Below are positions 24,184-32,771 of a DNA stretch of 64,000 nucleotides, in pieces (position 1 is the first letter of the stretch; each line of letters starts with the position of its first letter). Location: assembly GCA_017453325.1 (NCBI GenBank), contig JAFTKK010000040.1:1-64000 (forward strand), read 5' to 3'. A program made the position numbers and the translations under genes. The notes beneath the pieces are model-generated. The model did no database searches. It saw nothing but the letters and a program-made list of their open reading frames with translations, and had not been told where the DNA came from. Origin of the DNA: Clostridia bacterium. GTDB taxonomy: Bacteria > Bacillota > Clostridia > Oscillospirales > CAG-272.

Positions 24184-25569
24184 TTAAAAAACGAGATCCT
24201 CGGCGCGGGCAATGATGCCGTAATCGGCATAGTCAAAGATGGGGGCGTTTTTATCGGGATTGATGGCAATGACGGTGCCCGCACGCGACATACCGACCAC
24301 GTGATGCACAGCACCCGAAATGCCCACCGCGATATAGACTGCGGGGCTGACGGCTTTACCGGTAAGACCCACCTGACAGTCATAGGGCAGGAGACCCTCG
24401 TCCACGGCACGGCGGCTGGCAGCAAGAGAAGCGGAGAAATGTGCGGCAAGGGCTCTCACCCGATCAAGCGACGCGGCGGCGCCAATGCCTGCCGCCACCA
24501 CCACCTCGGCGCTCTCTTGGCTGAGCGTGCGCACGGTGGCAAGCGCGGGGCGCGTGCGGCTTTTGATCTTGGCCATAATACTGCCCGCTTGCGCGGGGCG
24601 GATCATAAAAAGCTCCTGCCCATCGGTTTCAAGCGCCGTACAATCGGCGCAAAGACCAAGCCCCAGTACAGCCGCGACGCGCGCGGCGCACTCGCGCCCT
24701 GCGGTATCGGTACCGAAAAGCACCGCGGCGGGGCAATCTCGCCGGATTGCCTCAATAACGGCATCGGCTTGGCAGTCACGAAGCACGGTGACACGCTCTG
24801 CCACAGCCTTAGCGTAAGTAAGGGGGGCTTCCCCGACGGAAAGCACCAAGGGAAGCTTATTTTCGCACCCGTTTTGTGGGATAATGCCTTCTTGTCTCTT
24901 GCCAAGCGAAGCGCGAACGACCCCGTCAAGCTCGGCAGGAGAAATAAATCGGCAGCGGCGTCTGCCGCCCTCATTTTCCGCGGTAGCAATGACCCTTGTG
25001 GGGGAGCCTGCAAGCCCCGTGCGTGTGGGGTCGGCACCGAGCGCCGCGAGGGACACGGTCTTTACCTCGCCTGCGCGCGAGCGCAGGGAGGGCAGACGCA
25101 GCGCATGAATGCGCTCAAAGGTAAGCAGGGCGGGCAGAGACAGCTGCCTTTCGCCCTCGCGCGTGGCAACAAACACCTTATCCCCCTCCTCACGCGGTGT
25201 GGCCATGACGCCGCTGACAAGCGTGAGATCGGCGAGGGCCGCGAGCATAGCACCCGTTTGCGCGGTATCGCCCACCAGCGTTTGCCTGCCGCAAAACACG
25301 AGATCGGGCTGCAGGCGTGCAATGGCAAGAGAGAGCGTATAAGCGGTTGCCAGGGTATCGACACCCGCAAACAAGGGATCGCTCAGCAGCACGGCCTCCT
25401 TTGCCCCCAGACGCGAAAGACGCGAGAGCAGGTCTGCCGTGCGCGGCGCACCCATACTGAGCAGCGTGACCTCGGCGCCCTTCATTTGCAGCGCGGCCTC
25501 GTAGGCGGCGGCATCAAAGGGACCGAGCTCACCGTCAAGCCCTTGACGGACACAAACCACGATCCTCAT
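24184..25569 (-). CDS. Single-chain electron-transfer flavoprotein (EtfB-EtfA fusion)
   Basis: This 461-residue protein joins an EtfB-like part (about 1-200; GPFDAAAYEAALQMKG, GRQTLVGDTAQTG) to an EtfA part. The EtfA C-terminal FAD domain (about 320-461) shows PAQAGSIMAKIKSRTRPA, QVGLTGKAVSPAVYIAVGIS and INPDKNAPIFDYADYGI. Etf normally needs two separate chains. The GDTAQ-like motif resembles the extra-flavin site of bifurcating Etfs. It is the last gene of the operon that begins with a FAD-linked oxidase and an Fe-S protein, its probable electron donors. Its start overlaps the nagA stop (ATGA). Confidence 0.9.
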   Translation of the reverse strand: MRIVVCVRQGLDGELGPFDAAAYEAALQMKGAEVTLLSMGAPRTADLLSRLSRLGAKEAVLLSDPLFAGVDTLATAYTLSLAIARLQPDLVFCGRQTLVGDTAQTGAMLAALADLTLVSGVMATPREEGDKVFVATREGERQLSLPALLTFERIHALRLPSLRSRAGEVKTVSLAALGADPTRTGLAGSPTRVIATAENEGGRRRCRFISPAELDGVVRASLGKRQEGIIPQNGCENKLPLVLSVGEAPLTYAKAVAERVTVLRDCQADAVIEAIRRDCPAAVLFGTDTAGRECAARVAAVLGLGLCADCTALETDGQELFMIRPAQAGSIMAKIKSRTRPALATVRTLSQESAEVVVAAGIGAAASLDRVRALAAHFSASLAASRRAVDEGLLPYDCQVGLTGKAVSPAVYIAVGISGAVHHVVGMSRAGTVIAINPDKNAPIFDYADYGIIARAEDLVF

Positions 25570-26762
25570 GCCGTATGCACCGCAACATGACCGCCGACAA
25601 TGACGGTCTTGACCAGAAAATCATGTGTGACAAGCACGAGATCGGCATCCTTGCCAACCGCGATGCTTCCCTTTTGATCCGCTACGCCCATGCAAAGGGC
25701 AGGCGCAAGAGAAAGCATGACGGAGGCGGTAGGCAGGTCAATACCGTAATCGGATACGAGCACGCGCAGGCAGCGATCCATGGTGGCAATACTGCCCGCA
25801 AACGAGCTGCGGTCGGGCAATTTTGCAACGCCCGCCTCAACGATAACTTCGGTACCCTCCGAAAGGCTGCCCAGCTTGCCGCAGGTAAGATCGGTGCCCG
25901 AAATGCGTGTGCCGTCGGTAATCACCGAGACCTTTTCGGCACCCTTGATCTTGAGCGCGAGATACATATCCTCGCGCGGAATGTGGCAGCCGTCACCGAT
26001 CAGCTCAACGGTGACCCCATCGTCAAGATAGGTGGCCTCCACCACGCCCGCATACACCGTTTGCTCACGCTTGCGGTGCATACTGGTGGCGTTATAAAAA
26101 TGTGTCACGTGAGAAAAGCCGCTCTCAAAGCCGCGGCGCGCCTCCTCGGCGGTAGCGTCGGTGTGCGCAATGGCGGCAACGATCCCGCGCTCACGCAGAT
26201 GCGCGGCAAATTCACACGCGCCCGCAAGCTCGGGGGACGCATCCCAGCGCAAAATAGCGCCGTCGGCGAGGGTGAGCAGCGTATCGACCTCTTCCATATC
26301 GGGCAGGCGCAGGGCACCCGCATTTTGTGCACCGCGGCTTGCCTGCGTGGCCCCGAAGAAATAGGGCCCCTCAAAGTGCACGCCGGGGGCAAGGGGAGCC
26401 AAGGGGCTTTCCTTCAAAAAGCCCCGATACGCTGCGAGAAAATCGCAAAGCGCCTCATGGCTTGCCGCCATGGCGGTGGGATACAGCAGCGTGGTTCCGT
26501 GCGCCAAGTGCGCCTGCACCGCCGTCTCAAACGCGGCAGGCGTGGCATCCATGAAATCGGCGCCGCCACCGCCGTGCACGTGAAGATCGATGAAGCCCGC
26601 AAGGAGATACTCCCCTGCGGCATCAAGCACCTCGGCGCCCTGCGGGATCTCCGTGTGGCTGCCGAGCGCGGCGATCTTGCCGTCTTTGACCAAAACGTCG
26701 GTTTCGGGCAAAATGGCGCTATTGGTGACAACGGTGGCGTTTTTGATAACCAACGTGCGCAT
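25566..26762 (-). CDS. nagA: N-acetylglucosamine-6-phosphate deacetylase
   Basis: This 398-residue amidohydrolase removes acetyl from GlcNAc-6-phosphate or a close relative. Motifs are HVHGGGGADFMD, VHFEGPYF (metal Glu), IAHTDA and VTHFYNATS (metal His residues) and VITDGTRISG (catalytic Asp). Length is normal. The ATG overlaps the nagB stop by one base. The pairing with a NagB-like enzyme suggests amino-sugar use, but both sit inside an operon with inositol-type enzymes, so the true substrate may be a different acetamido sugar phosphate. Confidence 0.92.
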   Translation of the reverse strand: MRTLVIKNATVVTNSAILPETDVLVKDGKIAALGSHTEIPQGAEVLDAAGEYLLAGFIDLHVHGGGGADFMDATPAAFETAVQAHLAHGTTLLYPTAMAASHEALCDFLAAYRGFLKESPLAPLAPGVHFEGPYFFGATQASRGAQNAGALRLPDMEEVDTLLTLADGAILRWDASPELAGACEFAAHLRERGIVAAIAHTDATAEEARRGFESGFSHVTHFYNATSMHRKREQTVYAGVVEATYLDDGVTVELIGDGCHIPREDMYLALKIKGAEKVSVITDGTRISGTDLTCGKLGSLSEGTEVIVEAGVAKLPDRSSFAGSIATMDRCLRVLVSDYGIDLPTASVMLSLAPALCMGVADQKGSIAVGKDADLVLVTHDFLVKTVIVGGHVAVHTA

Positions 26763-27616
26763 TATTTGTTATAAATGCGGATCTCCGGGACGGGGCATTG
26801 AAGTGCCACAGCCGCGGCATACAGCATAGCATCGGGGTGGTTCTGGAAGAGCGAGCAGGGTACGCGCGCGGTGATCTCACCGTGAAGCACCTTGCGCAGC
26901 GCGGCGGCGTTCCAGTCACGCGGCATGCACATACGTACCTTCTTTGCCATCATCATTTCCTTCATACCCACGGTAATGCAGTTTGCGGGAATGGCCTCGA
27001 TATTGGCACCGCAGTTCATAAAGGCATTAATGGTACGCGTTTCGCGGGTGATTTTCAGCGTTCTGGTGGGGCGGCTTGCAAACTCTGCGGGGTCGTCCTC
27101 CTCCCAAGCTTCGGGCGGCTCGTTAAAGGCATAGTGACCGTTGATACCGACACCGCCGAACACCATATCGAGCTTGCCGTATTTTTCAATGATCTCCAGT
27201 ATTCTGCCCTCGTTGCCGGGCTCGGGGAAGATGCGGTTCTCGGGCAGGACGTTGAGTTCCTCGTCAACCTTAGAGTAGAAGGTTCTGTCCATGCCGCCGC
27301 GGAAGGAAAGCGGATGATTATAGTCGATGTAAGTTCCATCCTCGTTGAGGTACTCGTCCATGTTCATAAAGACGCAGTTTTTGAGGGAAATGCGGTATCT
27401 GTTGACAAGCTCCGCAAGGCGCGCGTAAGGGCCGATGGGGCCGTAGGGTACGACCATGACGGTGGGCTCGCCCTTTTTGTTGTTCTCGGCGATCACCTCA
27501 AGCACCTCGATGGCGACCTTCCAATACATATCGACCTCGTGCTCACAGACGTTCAGCTTAATATTGCTGCCCTTGCCGAGCTCCTCGGGCGGAATCAGAT
27601 TGATATCCTGTTTCAT
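26762..27616 (-). CDS. NagB-like glucosamine-6-phosphate deaminase/isomerase with Asp-to-Asn change
   Basis: This 284-residue NagB-fold protein shows NMDEYL (catalytic Asp72 of E. coli NagB), GGVGINGHYAFNEP and ANCITVGMKEMMMAKK. In E. coli the last-but-one motif reads GNDGHIAFNE, with Asp141, His143 and Glu148. Here His and Glu are kept but the Asp is Asn. Insertions around EDGTYIDYNHPLSFRGG also set it apart. It may be a NagB relative for a modified sugar phosphate. It lies 14 bp after the FGGY kinase and is fused by TAATG to nagA. Confidence 0.85.
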   Translation of the reverse strand: MKQDINLIPPEELGKGSNIKLNVCEHEVDMYWKVAIEVLEVIAENNKKGEPTVMVVPYGPIGPYARLAELVNRYRISLKNCVFMNMDEYLNEDGTYIDYNHPLSFRGGMDRTFYSKVDEELNVLPENRIFPEPGNEGRILEIIEKYGKLDMVFGGVGINGHYAFNEPPEAWEEDDPAEFASRPTRTLKITRETRTINAFMNCGANIEAIPANCITVGMKEMMMAKKVRMCMPRDWNAAALRKVLHGEITARVPCSLFQNHPDAMLYAAAVALQCPVPEIRIYNK

Positions 27617-27630
27617 AGCGTTTACTCCTT

Positions 27631-29103
27631 TTATTCGTTTTCGTGATAGATCGGTGCCAGGGCATCGTGTATCCTTTTATATTTTTCAAATAAGGCCGCA
27701 TACGTGGCGGTATTTTGGGGGGTGGGGGTGACCGTGCACATCTCCTTGATGCACGCGGCAATGGCTGCCTCGGGCGTGGCGAACACGCCGAGCGCAAGAC
27801 CCGCGAGCATAGCCGAGCCGAGCGAGGAATCGCTGCTTTCGGTCACGCGCAGGGTCATGCCGAGCATATCGGCCGTCATCTGCCGCCAGAGGGGACTTTT
27901 CGCGCCGCCGCCGATCAGGGTAGCGGTATCATTTGCGGGGATATGCAGCGTTTCAAGGTATCGTTTGCTGTCAAGAAGGGAGAAAGCCACACCCTCAAGC
28001 ACCGCGCGTGTAAAATGTCCTTTTCCGTGCGTGGCGCGCACGCCGACGAAGCTGCCGGAAAGCAGCGGATCGGCATAAGGGGTCAGCTCACCGTTGATAT
28101 AGGGGTGGAAAAAGAGACCCTCTGCACCGATCGGCACCGCGGCCGCACCCTCGTCAAGTGCGCGGTAATCGCCGCCAAAGGTATCGCGATACCACCGCAG
28201 ACTGGAGGCAGCCGCCTTGGTGGCGGTACCGGGATACCACAGCCCCTTGGCGATATGCGAATAATTCACGAGATGTCTGTCGGGGTAGGCACGGTCGGTA
28301 ATGACGCAGATGCGCCCTGCGGTAGCGAGCTTGACGGTCACGTCACCCGTCTGCACGGCACCCGAGGCAAAGACCTCCATGACGGTATCGGTGGTGCCGC
28401 AAATAACGGGCGTGCCCGCGGCAAGACCCGTAGCGGCTGCCGCCGCCTCGGTGACGGCACCGATGATATCGGTGGGGCTTTTGATGGAGGGCAGCATATC
28501 GGGCGAGATGCCGGCGAGCGAGCAAAGCGTCTCGTCCCATGCCATTTTGTTGCAATCAAAGAGCATACTGCCCTCGGCCTCGATGTAGTCGGTGCAATAT
28601 ACGTCGGTGAGGAAATAGCGGATATAGTCCTTTTCAAAAAAGATATACCGACACTTGGCAAAGGTCTCGGGCTCGTTGTTTTTGAGCCACAAAAGCTGCG
28701 GCAGCGTCCAGATGGTATCGGGCTTGTGGTAGGTTTTTGCAAAGATCTCATCCCCGTGGGCCTCGCGCAAGAGGTCGGCCTCGCGGCGCGCGCGGGAATC
28801 GGTCCAATGCATGGCGTGGCGCAAGGGGCGCATCGCTTCATCGCACAAAAGCGACGTGTGGGTGGCGGAATCAATGGCCAGTGCCGCGATATCGGCGGCG
28901 GCGATGCCGCTTTCCCGCAGCACGGTGCTCGTGTTTTCACACAGCGCCGCCAGCCAATCGGCAGGATTTTGCTCACAGGCGCCCGCGCTTGGATGAAGCG
29001 TCGGGTACTCGGCCGTGTGCTCGGCCACGAGGTGCCCTGCCGTGTCAATCAGCGTCGCCTTGGAGGCGCCGCCGCCAAAATCAATACCGAGCAGGTATTT
29101 CAT
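27631..29103 (-). CDS. FGGY-family carbohydrate kinase (xylulokinase-like)
   Basis: This 490-residue two-domain sugar kinase has the phosphate-1 loop LLGIDFGGGASKATLID, HWTDSRAR with the catalytic Asp, CGTTDTVMEVF, and the C-terminal GGGAKSPLWRQMTADMLG. Length fits xylulokinases, but the specificity loops are not diagnostic. In this operon it could phosphorylate a keto-sugar or polyol. It is coupled to NagB by a 14-bp gap with a good ribosome binding site. Confidence 0.9.
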   Translation of the reverse strand: MKYLLGIDFGGGASKATLIDTAGHLVAEHTAEYPTLHPSAGACEQNPADWLAALCENTSTVLRESGIAAADIAALAIDSATHTSLLCDEAMRPLRHAMHWTDSRARREADLLREAHGDEIFAKTYHKPDTIWTLPQLLWLKNNEPETFAKCRYIFFEKDYIRYFLTDVYCTDYIEAEGSMLFDCNKMAWDETLCSLAGISPDMLPSIKSPTDIIGAVTEAAAAATGLAAGTPVICGTTDTVMEVFASGAVQTGDVTVKLATAGRICVITDRAYPDRHLVNYSHIAKGLWYPGTATKAAASSLRWYRDTFGGDYRALDEGAAAVPIGAEGLFFHPYINGELTPYADPLLSGSFVGVRATHGKGHFTRAVLEGVAFSLLDSKRYLETLHIPANDTATLIGGGAKSPLWRQMTADMLGMTLRVTESSDSSLGSAMLAGLALGVFATPEAAIAACIKEMCTVTPTPQNTATYAALFEKYKRIHDALAPIYHENE

Positions 29104-29118
29104 AAGCAGCCTCGCCGA

Positions 29119-29913
29119 TCATCTTTTCTCGATCCATGCGTGGGCAGGATCGCTGCTGCGGTTAAAGCCCTGATGATCCCCTGCCATCAGCCACAAAAAG
29201 TAGCTTTGATAGCCTGGGGTGGAGACGGTGGTATGGTAACCGTAGGGGAACTCGACCAGCTCGTCATTTTTCACGCGATAGGCCTCGTCCACCGCACCGT
29301 CTGCTGTGTAAAGGCATTGCACGGCAAAGCCCTGCTTCGGCTCAAAGAGGAAATAATAGATCTCCTCGGCTACGCACTCGCGCGGCATATCGTTGACGTC
29401 GTGCTTATGGGGCGGGAAGCCTGCCCAGTTACCCTCGGTGCAGTAGGCCTCTCCGATGGTGAGCACCTTGGCATTGGAATTGCCGTCGATGATAAAGCTG
29501 GTCTCACGCTGGTAGGGCACCTCGCCGAGAAGCTTTAAGACAACGTGATCCTCACGGAGCACCTGCGGCTCGGTTTTTTCGGCAACGGGGGTGGCGCAAA
29601 CCGCGATCTTGATATGGTCGATCGCCTCAATGGTGAGCGCTTGCTCGCGCGGCATATAAAAGCTCTCGGCGCGGCGATTTTCAAACACGCTCATGCGATT
29701 GCCGATATTTTCCCATTTGGTACCGTCAAAGGACACGTTGGCGTGCCCCTCGAGCATGATGAAGGCGGTTTCCTTATCATCGGTATTGAAATCAAGCTTG
29801 TCGCCGGCGGGGAGCTCAATGATGCCGAACTCCAGCTTGCCCAAAGAGCATTCCCCGATCTTGCAGATCGGCGTATAGCCGTTTTTGGGAACATAGGTCT
29901 TTTTATAATTCAT
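29119..29913 (-). CDS. iolB: IolB-like 5-deoxy-glucuronate isomerase
   Basis: This 264-residue bicupin isomerase has the metal-site segment GFPPHKHDVND followed by EEIYYFLFEPKQGF, and a late GYHTTVSTPGYQSYF. These fit IolB better than KduI. In inositol catabolism IolB converts 5-deoxy-glucuronate to 5-dehydro-2-deoxygluconate, which is then phosphorylated by a PfkB kinase (IolC) and split by an aldolase (IolJ). The same trio of families is adjacent here. Its start lies inside the last codons of the PfkB gene. Confidence 0.88.
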   Translation of the reverse strand: MNYKKTYVPKNGYTPICKIGECSLGKLEFGIIELPAGDKLDFNTDDKETAFIMLEGHANVSFDGTKWENIGNRMSVFENRRAESFYMPREQALTIEAIDHIKIAVCATPVAEKTEPQVLREDHVVLKLLGEVPYQRETSFIIDGNSNAKVLTIGEAYCTEGNWAGFPPHKHDVNDMPRECVAEEIYYFLFEPKQGFAVQCLYTADGAVDEAYRVKNDELVEFPYGYHTTVSTPGYQSYFLWLMAGDHQGFNRSSDPAHAWIEKR

Positions 29914-30814
29914 AACCGTTCTCCTTTAAGTAGTTTTTGACGGTGTCAAAATTGGGGACGCTTTCGCGCGCACCGACACCCGTGCATTTGATGGCCGAAA
30001 CGGCGCTGGCAAAGTGGCAGCACTTGACAAAATCAAAGCCCTTGACCACACCTGCGGCAAAAGCGCCGTGGAACACATCACCCGAGCCGTTGGAATCCAC
30101 CACGTTTGCAGGGTAAATGGGATATGCGGTGTGAGCCTGCCCGTCATAAAGCACGCCGCCGCGCTTGCCCTGCGTCACGACCACCACAGCGGGGCGGTAG
30201 GTGTCATAGAGCACGCGTGCAGCCTCCTCGGCGGTAGCGGCGCCCGTGATACCGAGGGCAAATTCCTCGGAGGGGATCATAATATCCGTGAGAGCGAGAA
30301 GCCGTTCCACGCCCTCTTAACGCCCGCCTCAATCGTAAAGCACCTGCGTGCCGTTCTCGCGCGCGTGCGCAGCGGCGGCCACCGCCGCCTCCAGCTCGTT
30401 GCCATCAACCATGAGGACGCTTGCCTCGCGCACGGCGGCAAGCTGTGCGTCACAAGGGGCAAACGGGGGCAGATCGCCCTTGTCAAACACACAGGTGCGC
30501 GCGGTGCTGTCTGCCGAAAGCCAGAGCACCGAGGTGAAGGAGCGATAGCCCGACTTCACCTCAACGAGCGCGGTATCGACACCGTATTTTTCAAAATCCT
30601 TTTTGAGAAATACACCGCCGTTATCATCGGAAAGCACACCGAGATAAGCCGCGCTCTCGCCGAGCTTGGCGGCCGCGACCAGACCCGTGGCCACGGGTCC
30701 GCCGCCCGAGGGCTTACTGCCAAGGGCGCGCATTTTGGTATCCTCTTTGGGATAAGTGGGGACGGTGTAGAGCGTATCCATGACGCAAGCGCCGATGCCT
30801 ACAATCTTTGCCAT
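29903..30814 (-). pseudogene. PfkB-family sugar kinase interrupted by two in-frame stops
   Basis: The N-terminal part (ATG 30814, AKIVGIGACVMDTLY, about 160 codons) runs to a TGA at 30329-30331. A TAA follows four codons later, then the same frame continues from EGVERLLALTDIMIPSEEF to the PfkB signature VVDSNGSGDVFHGAFAAG and a normal C-terminus. The region reads D-stop-GGR-stop-EGVER, where relatives have something like DAGG--EGVER, so length is conserved. Either two nonsense changes or two compensating 1-base indels (or assembly error) explain it. The start is 1 bp after the aldolase stop. The intact form would be the IolC-like kinase of this operon. Confidence 0.88.
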
Positions 30815-30815
30815 A

Positions 30816-31655
30816 TCAAAGCGCCTTTCCTGCCGCACCCACCAGCTCGATCTTATCCACGGCGAGTGCCTTGACCGCAGCTACGGCATTTTTCATAAAG
30901 AGATCCACGGCAATGCTGCGCTTGGGATCATCAAGAGCCGCCTTCGTGCCGTCGGCAAAGGCGCAGCACACATCGGTGCCGATGTTCATTTTGCGAATGC
31001 CCGCCGCAATGGCGGCTTTCACCTGCTCATCGGGGATACCGGAGCCGCCGTGCAGCACCAGCGGCACGCCGCAAGCCTCGCGAATAGCCTTGATGCGCTC
31101 GATATCGAGCTTCGGGGGCTTTTTGTAATGACCGTGCGCGTTACCCACCAGCACAGCAAGGCAGGTGACGCCCGTTGCCTTTACAAAGGCGGCAGCCTCC
31201 TCGGGGGTGGTGAACTCCTCCATAGCATCGTCGTTGACGCTGCCCACGTGGCCGATCTCACCCTCTACACCAATGCCGATGGCGGCACAGGTATCTACGA
31301 TATGCTTGGTCATTTCCACATTCTTTTCAAAGCCGTGCACAGAGCCATCCAGCATGATGCCGCTGCAGCCCCAGCGAAGCGCACGGGTAACCTCCCACTC
31401 GGAGGGGCCGTGGTCAAGGTGGAAGCAGATCGGCACCGAGGCACGGTGTGCAGCCGCCACCACGGCGGGGCAGATATAAAAGCCTACCTCCTCATTGAGC
31501 AGGCGAGGATAGACCTGAATGATGACGGGGGCGCGCTTTTCCTCGGCGGCAGCAACGATACCCATCACGGTTTCGGTATTGTAAACGTTAAATGCGGGAA
31601 TGCAGTAATTCCCTGCCTCGGCCATGCCGATGATGGTTTGCAGATCAACTAACAT
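30816..31655 (-). CDS. Class II fructose-bisphosphate-type aldolase
   Basis: This 279-residue zinc aldolase has FHLDHG (Asp/His), VEGEIGHVG, GNAHGHYKKPPKLD (His) and LHGGSGI (His). It probably splits a ketose phosphate into dihydroxyacetone phosphate and an aldehyde. Candidates are IolJ-type 5-dehydro-2-deoxygluconate-6-phosphate aldolase and tagatose- or fructose-bisphosphate aldolase. I chose the ATG at 31655 because GGAGGTG lies upstream; a longer form would overlap the previous gene heavily. It sits between the Fe-S protein and the broken PfkB kinase. Confidence 0.9.
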   Translation of the reverse strand: MLVDLQTIIGMAEAGNYCIPAFNVYNTETVMGIVAAAEEKRAPVIIQVYPRLLNEEVGFYICPAVVAAAHRASVPICFHLDHGPSEWEVTRALRWGCSGIMLDGSVHGFEKNVEMTKHIVDTCAAIGIGVEGEIGHVGSVNDDAMEEFTTPEEAAAFVKATGVTCLAVLVGNAHGHYKKPPKLDIERIKAIREACGVPLVLHGGSGIPDEQVKAAIAAGIRKMNIGTDVCCAFADGTKAALDDPKRSIAVDLFMKNAVAAVKALAVDKIELVGAAGKAL

Positions 31656-31659
31656 TGTC

Positions 31660-32754
31660 TTACACCTCCGCGGCAAGGATGAGCTCCTCAAGCGAGAGGA
31701 TCTCAACGTCGTTTTGCTCAACGGACTTCAGAGCCACATACTCGGAAACCGAGGCGGTGACCATCACCTTTGCGCCAATGCTCTTGGCGTTAAAGATGCG
31801 GCGTGCAGCAACCTTTTTGATCACATCGGGCATATACTGCGCCATGAGAATGTTGCCTGCCCAAACGGTTTCGGCGCGGTTAAGAAGCATTTCCTCAAGG
31901 GTGGCATAGGCGCGAATGACCTCGCGTGCCTCCTCGGTCTCACCGAGATCGCGGGCGAGCTGGAAAGGATCCTGATAGACCACGGTCTTGCCGCCGGCAA
32001 CGGGGGTGAGCTTGCCCGCCTTCAGGAGGTCGGCAAGATACGCCGTGAAGGTAACGACCTTGGCGCTGACCTCAACGCCGTATTCGCGATAAAGCTGCTT
32101 GACGGTCTTGGCATCGGCAGGATCAAATACGACGACGGTACCGTAGGCGTTCATCACCTCGGATGCAGCCTTCATCTGCGCCTTGGTCTCCTCGGCTGCG
32201 CCGATCAAGAAGTCAAGCTGTGCGCCGCTAGCGGGCTCGTCGGCGAGCACCGAGAAGCTAACGCCTGCTTTTTCGAGCACGCGAATGGCATTGTAGCCGC
32301 TGCGGCAGGCCATGTACTTGGCATCCACACCGAGAAAGAGAAGCGTATCCTCCTTTTTCGCATGTGCGGCAATGGCGGCCGCGAGCGTTTCGCAGGTCAC
32401 GGTCTTGCCGTAGGCGTTGCCGGTCTCCAGGCAGTTGTCAAGCAGGGTGTTGATATAGGCGGGAAGCTTGCCGTCAAGGGCAGCGGCCAACCGCGTTTCC
32501 TTGGTGAACATGACGGGATCCCAGCCCGTGGAGCAATCGTGCACGCAGGCACCGCAGCCCGCACACTCGTAAATATTATCCATGATCTCGTCAAGCGCGA
32601 TGGCACCGCGATTGACCAGAGAAATACCCAGCGCGCGTGCACGGGGCGTGCTTCTCTCGTGACCCGTTGCGTTACCGATGGGGCAGATGTGGTGACACAT
32701 CCAGCAAAAACGGCAGGAATCAACGTGTTGCTTAGATTTTTCAGACATCATCAT
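31660..32754 (-). CDS. Fe-S oxidoreductase with cysteine-free CCG domains
   Basis: This 364-residue protein has two N-terminal [4Fe-4S] sites (CRFCWMCHHICP and CAGCGACVHDC). The rest has the fold pattern of GlcF/HdrD CCG domains. There, the cysteine motifs are replaced: DEPASG in place of the first CCG, VVFDPADAKTV for the TCPxC part, YQDPFQLAR for DPCH, and AETVWAGN for the second CCG. It probably carries electrons between the FAD oxidase directly upstream and the Etf. Of three consecutive ATG codons the first, 32754, follows GGGAGG. Confidence 0.85.
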   Translation of the reverse strand: MMMSEKSKQHVDSCRFCWMCHHICPIGNATGHERSTPRARALGISLVNRGAIALDEIMDNIYECAGCGACVHDCSTGWDPVMFTKETRLAAALDGKLPAYINTLLDNCLETGNAYGKTVTCETLAAAIAAHAKKEDTLLFLGVDAKYMACRSGYNAIRVLEKAGVSFSVLADEPASGAQLDFLIGAAEETKAQMKAASEVMNAYGTVVVFDPADAKTVKQLYREYGVEVSAKVVTFTAYLADLLKAGKLTPVAGGKTVVYQDPFQLARDLGETEEAREVIRAYATLEEMLLNRAETVWAGNILMAQYMPDVIKKVAARRIFNAKSIGAKVMVTASVSEYVALKSVEQNDVEILSLEELILAAEV

Positions 32755-32771
32755 TGTATGTACCTCCCCTC

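Noticed and set aside
29119-29913. KduI (pectin-derived uronate isomerase)
   Set aside because: The HKHD and EEIYYF metal-site context and the adjacent PfkB/aldolase genes fit IolB better, though KduI is related.
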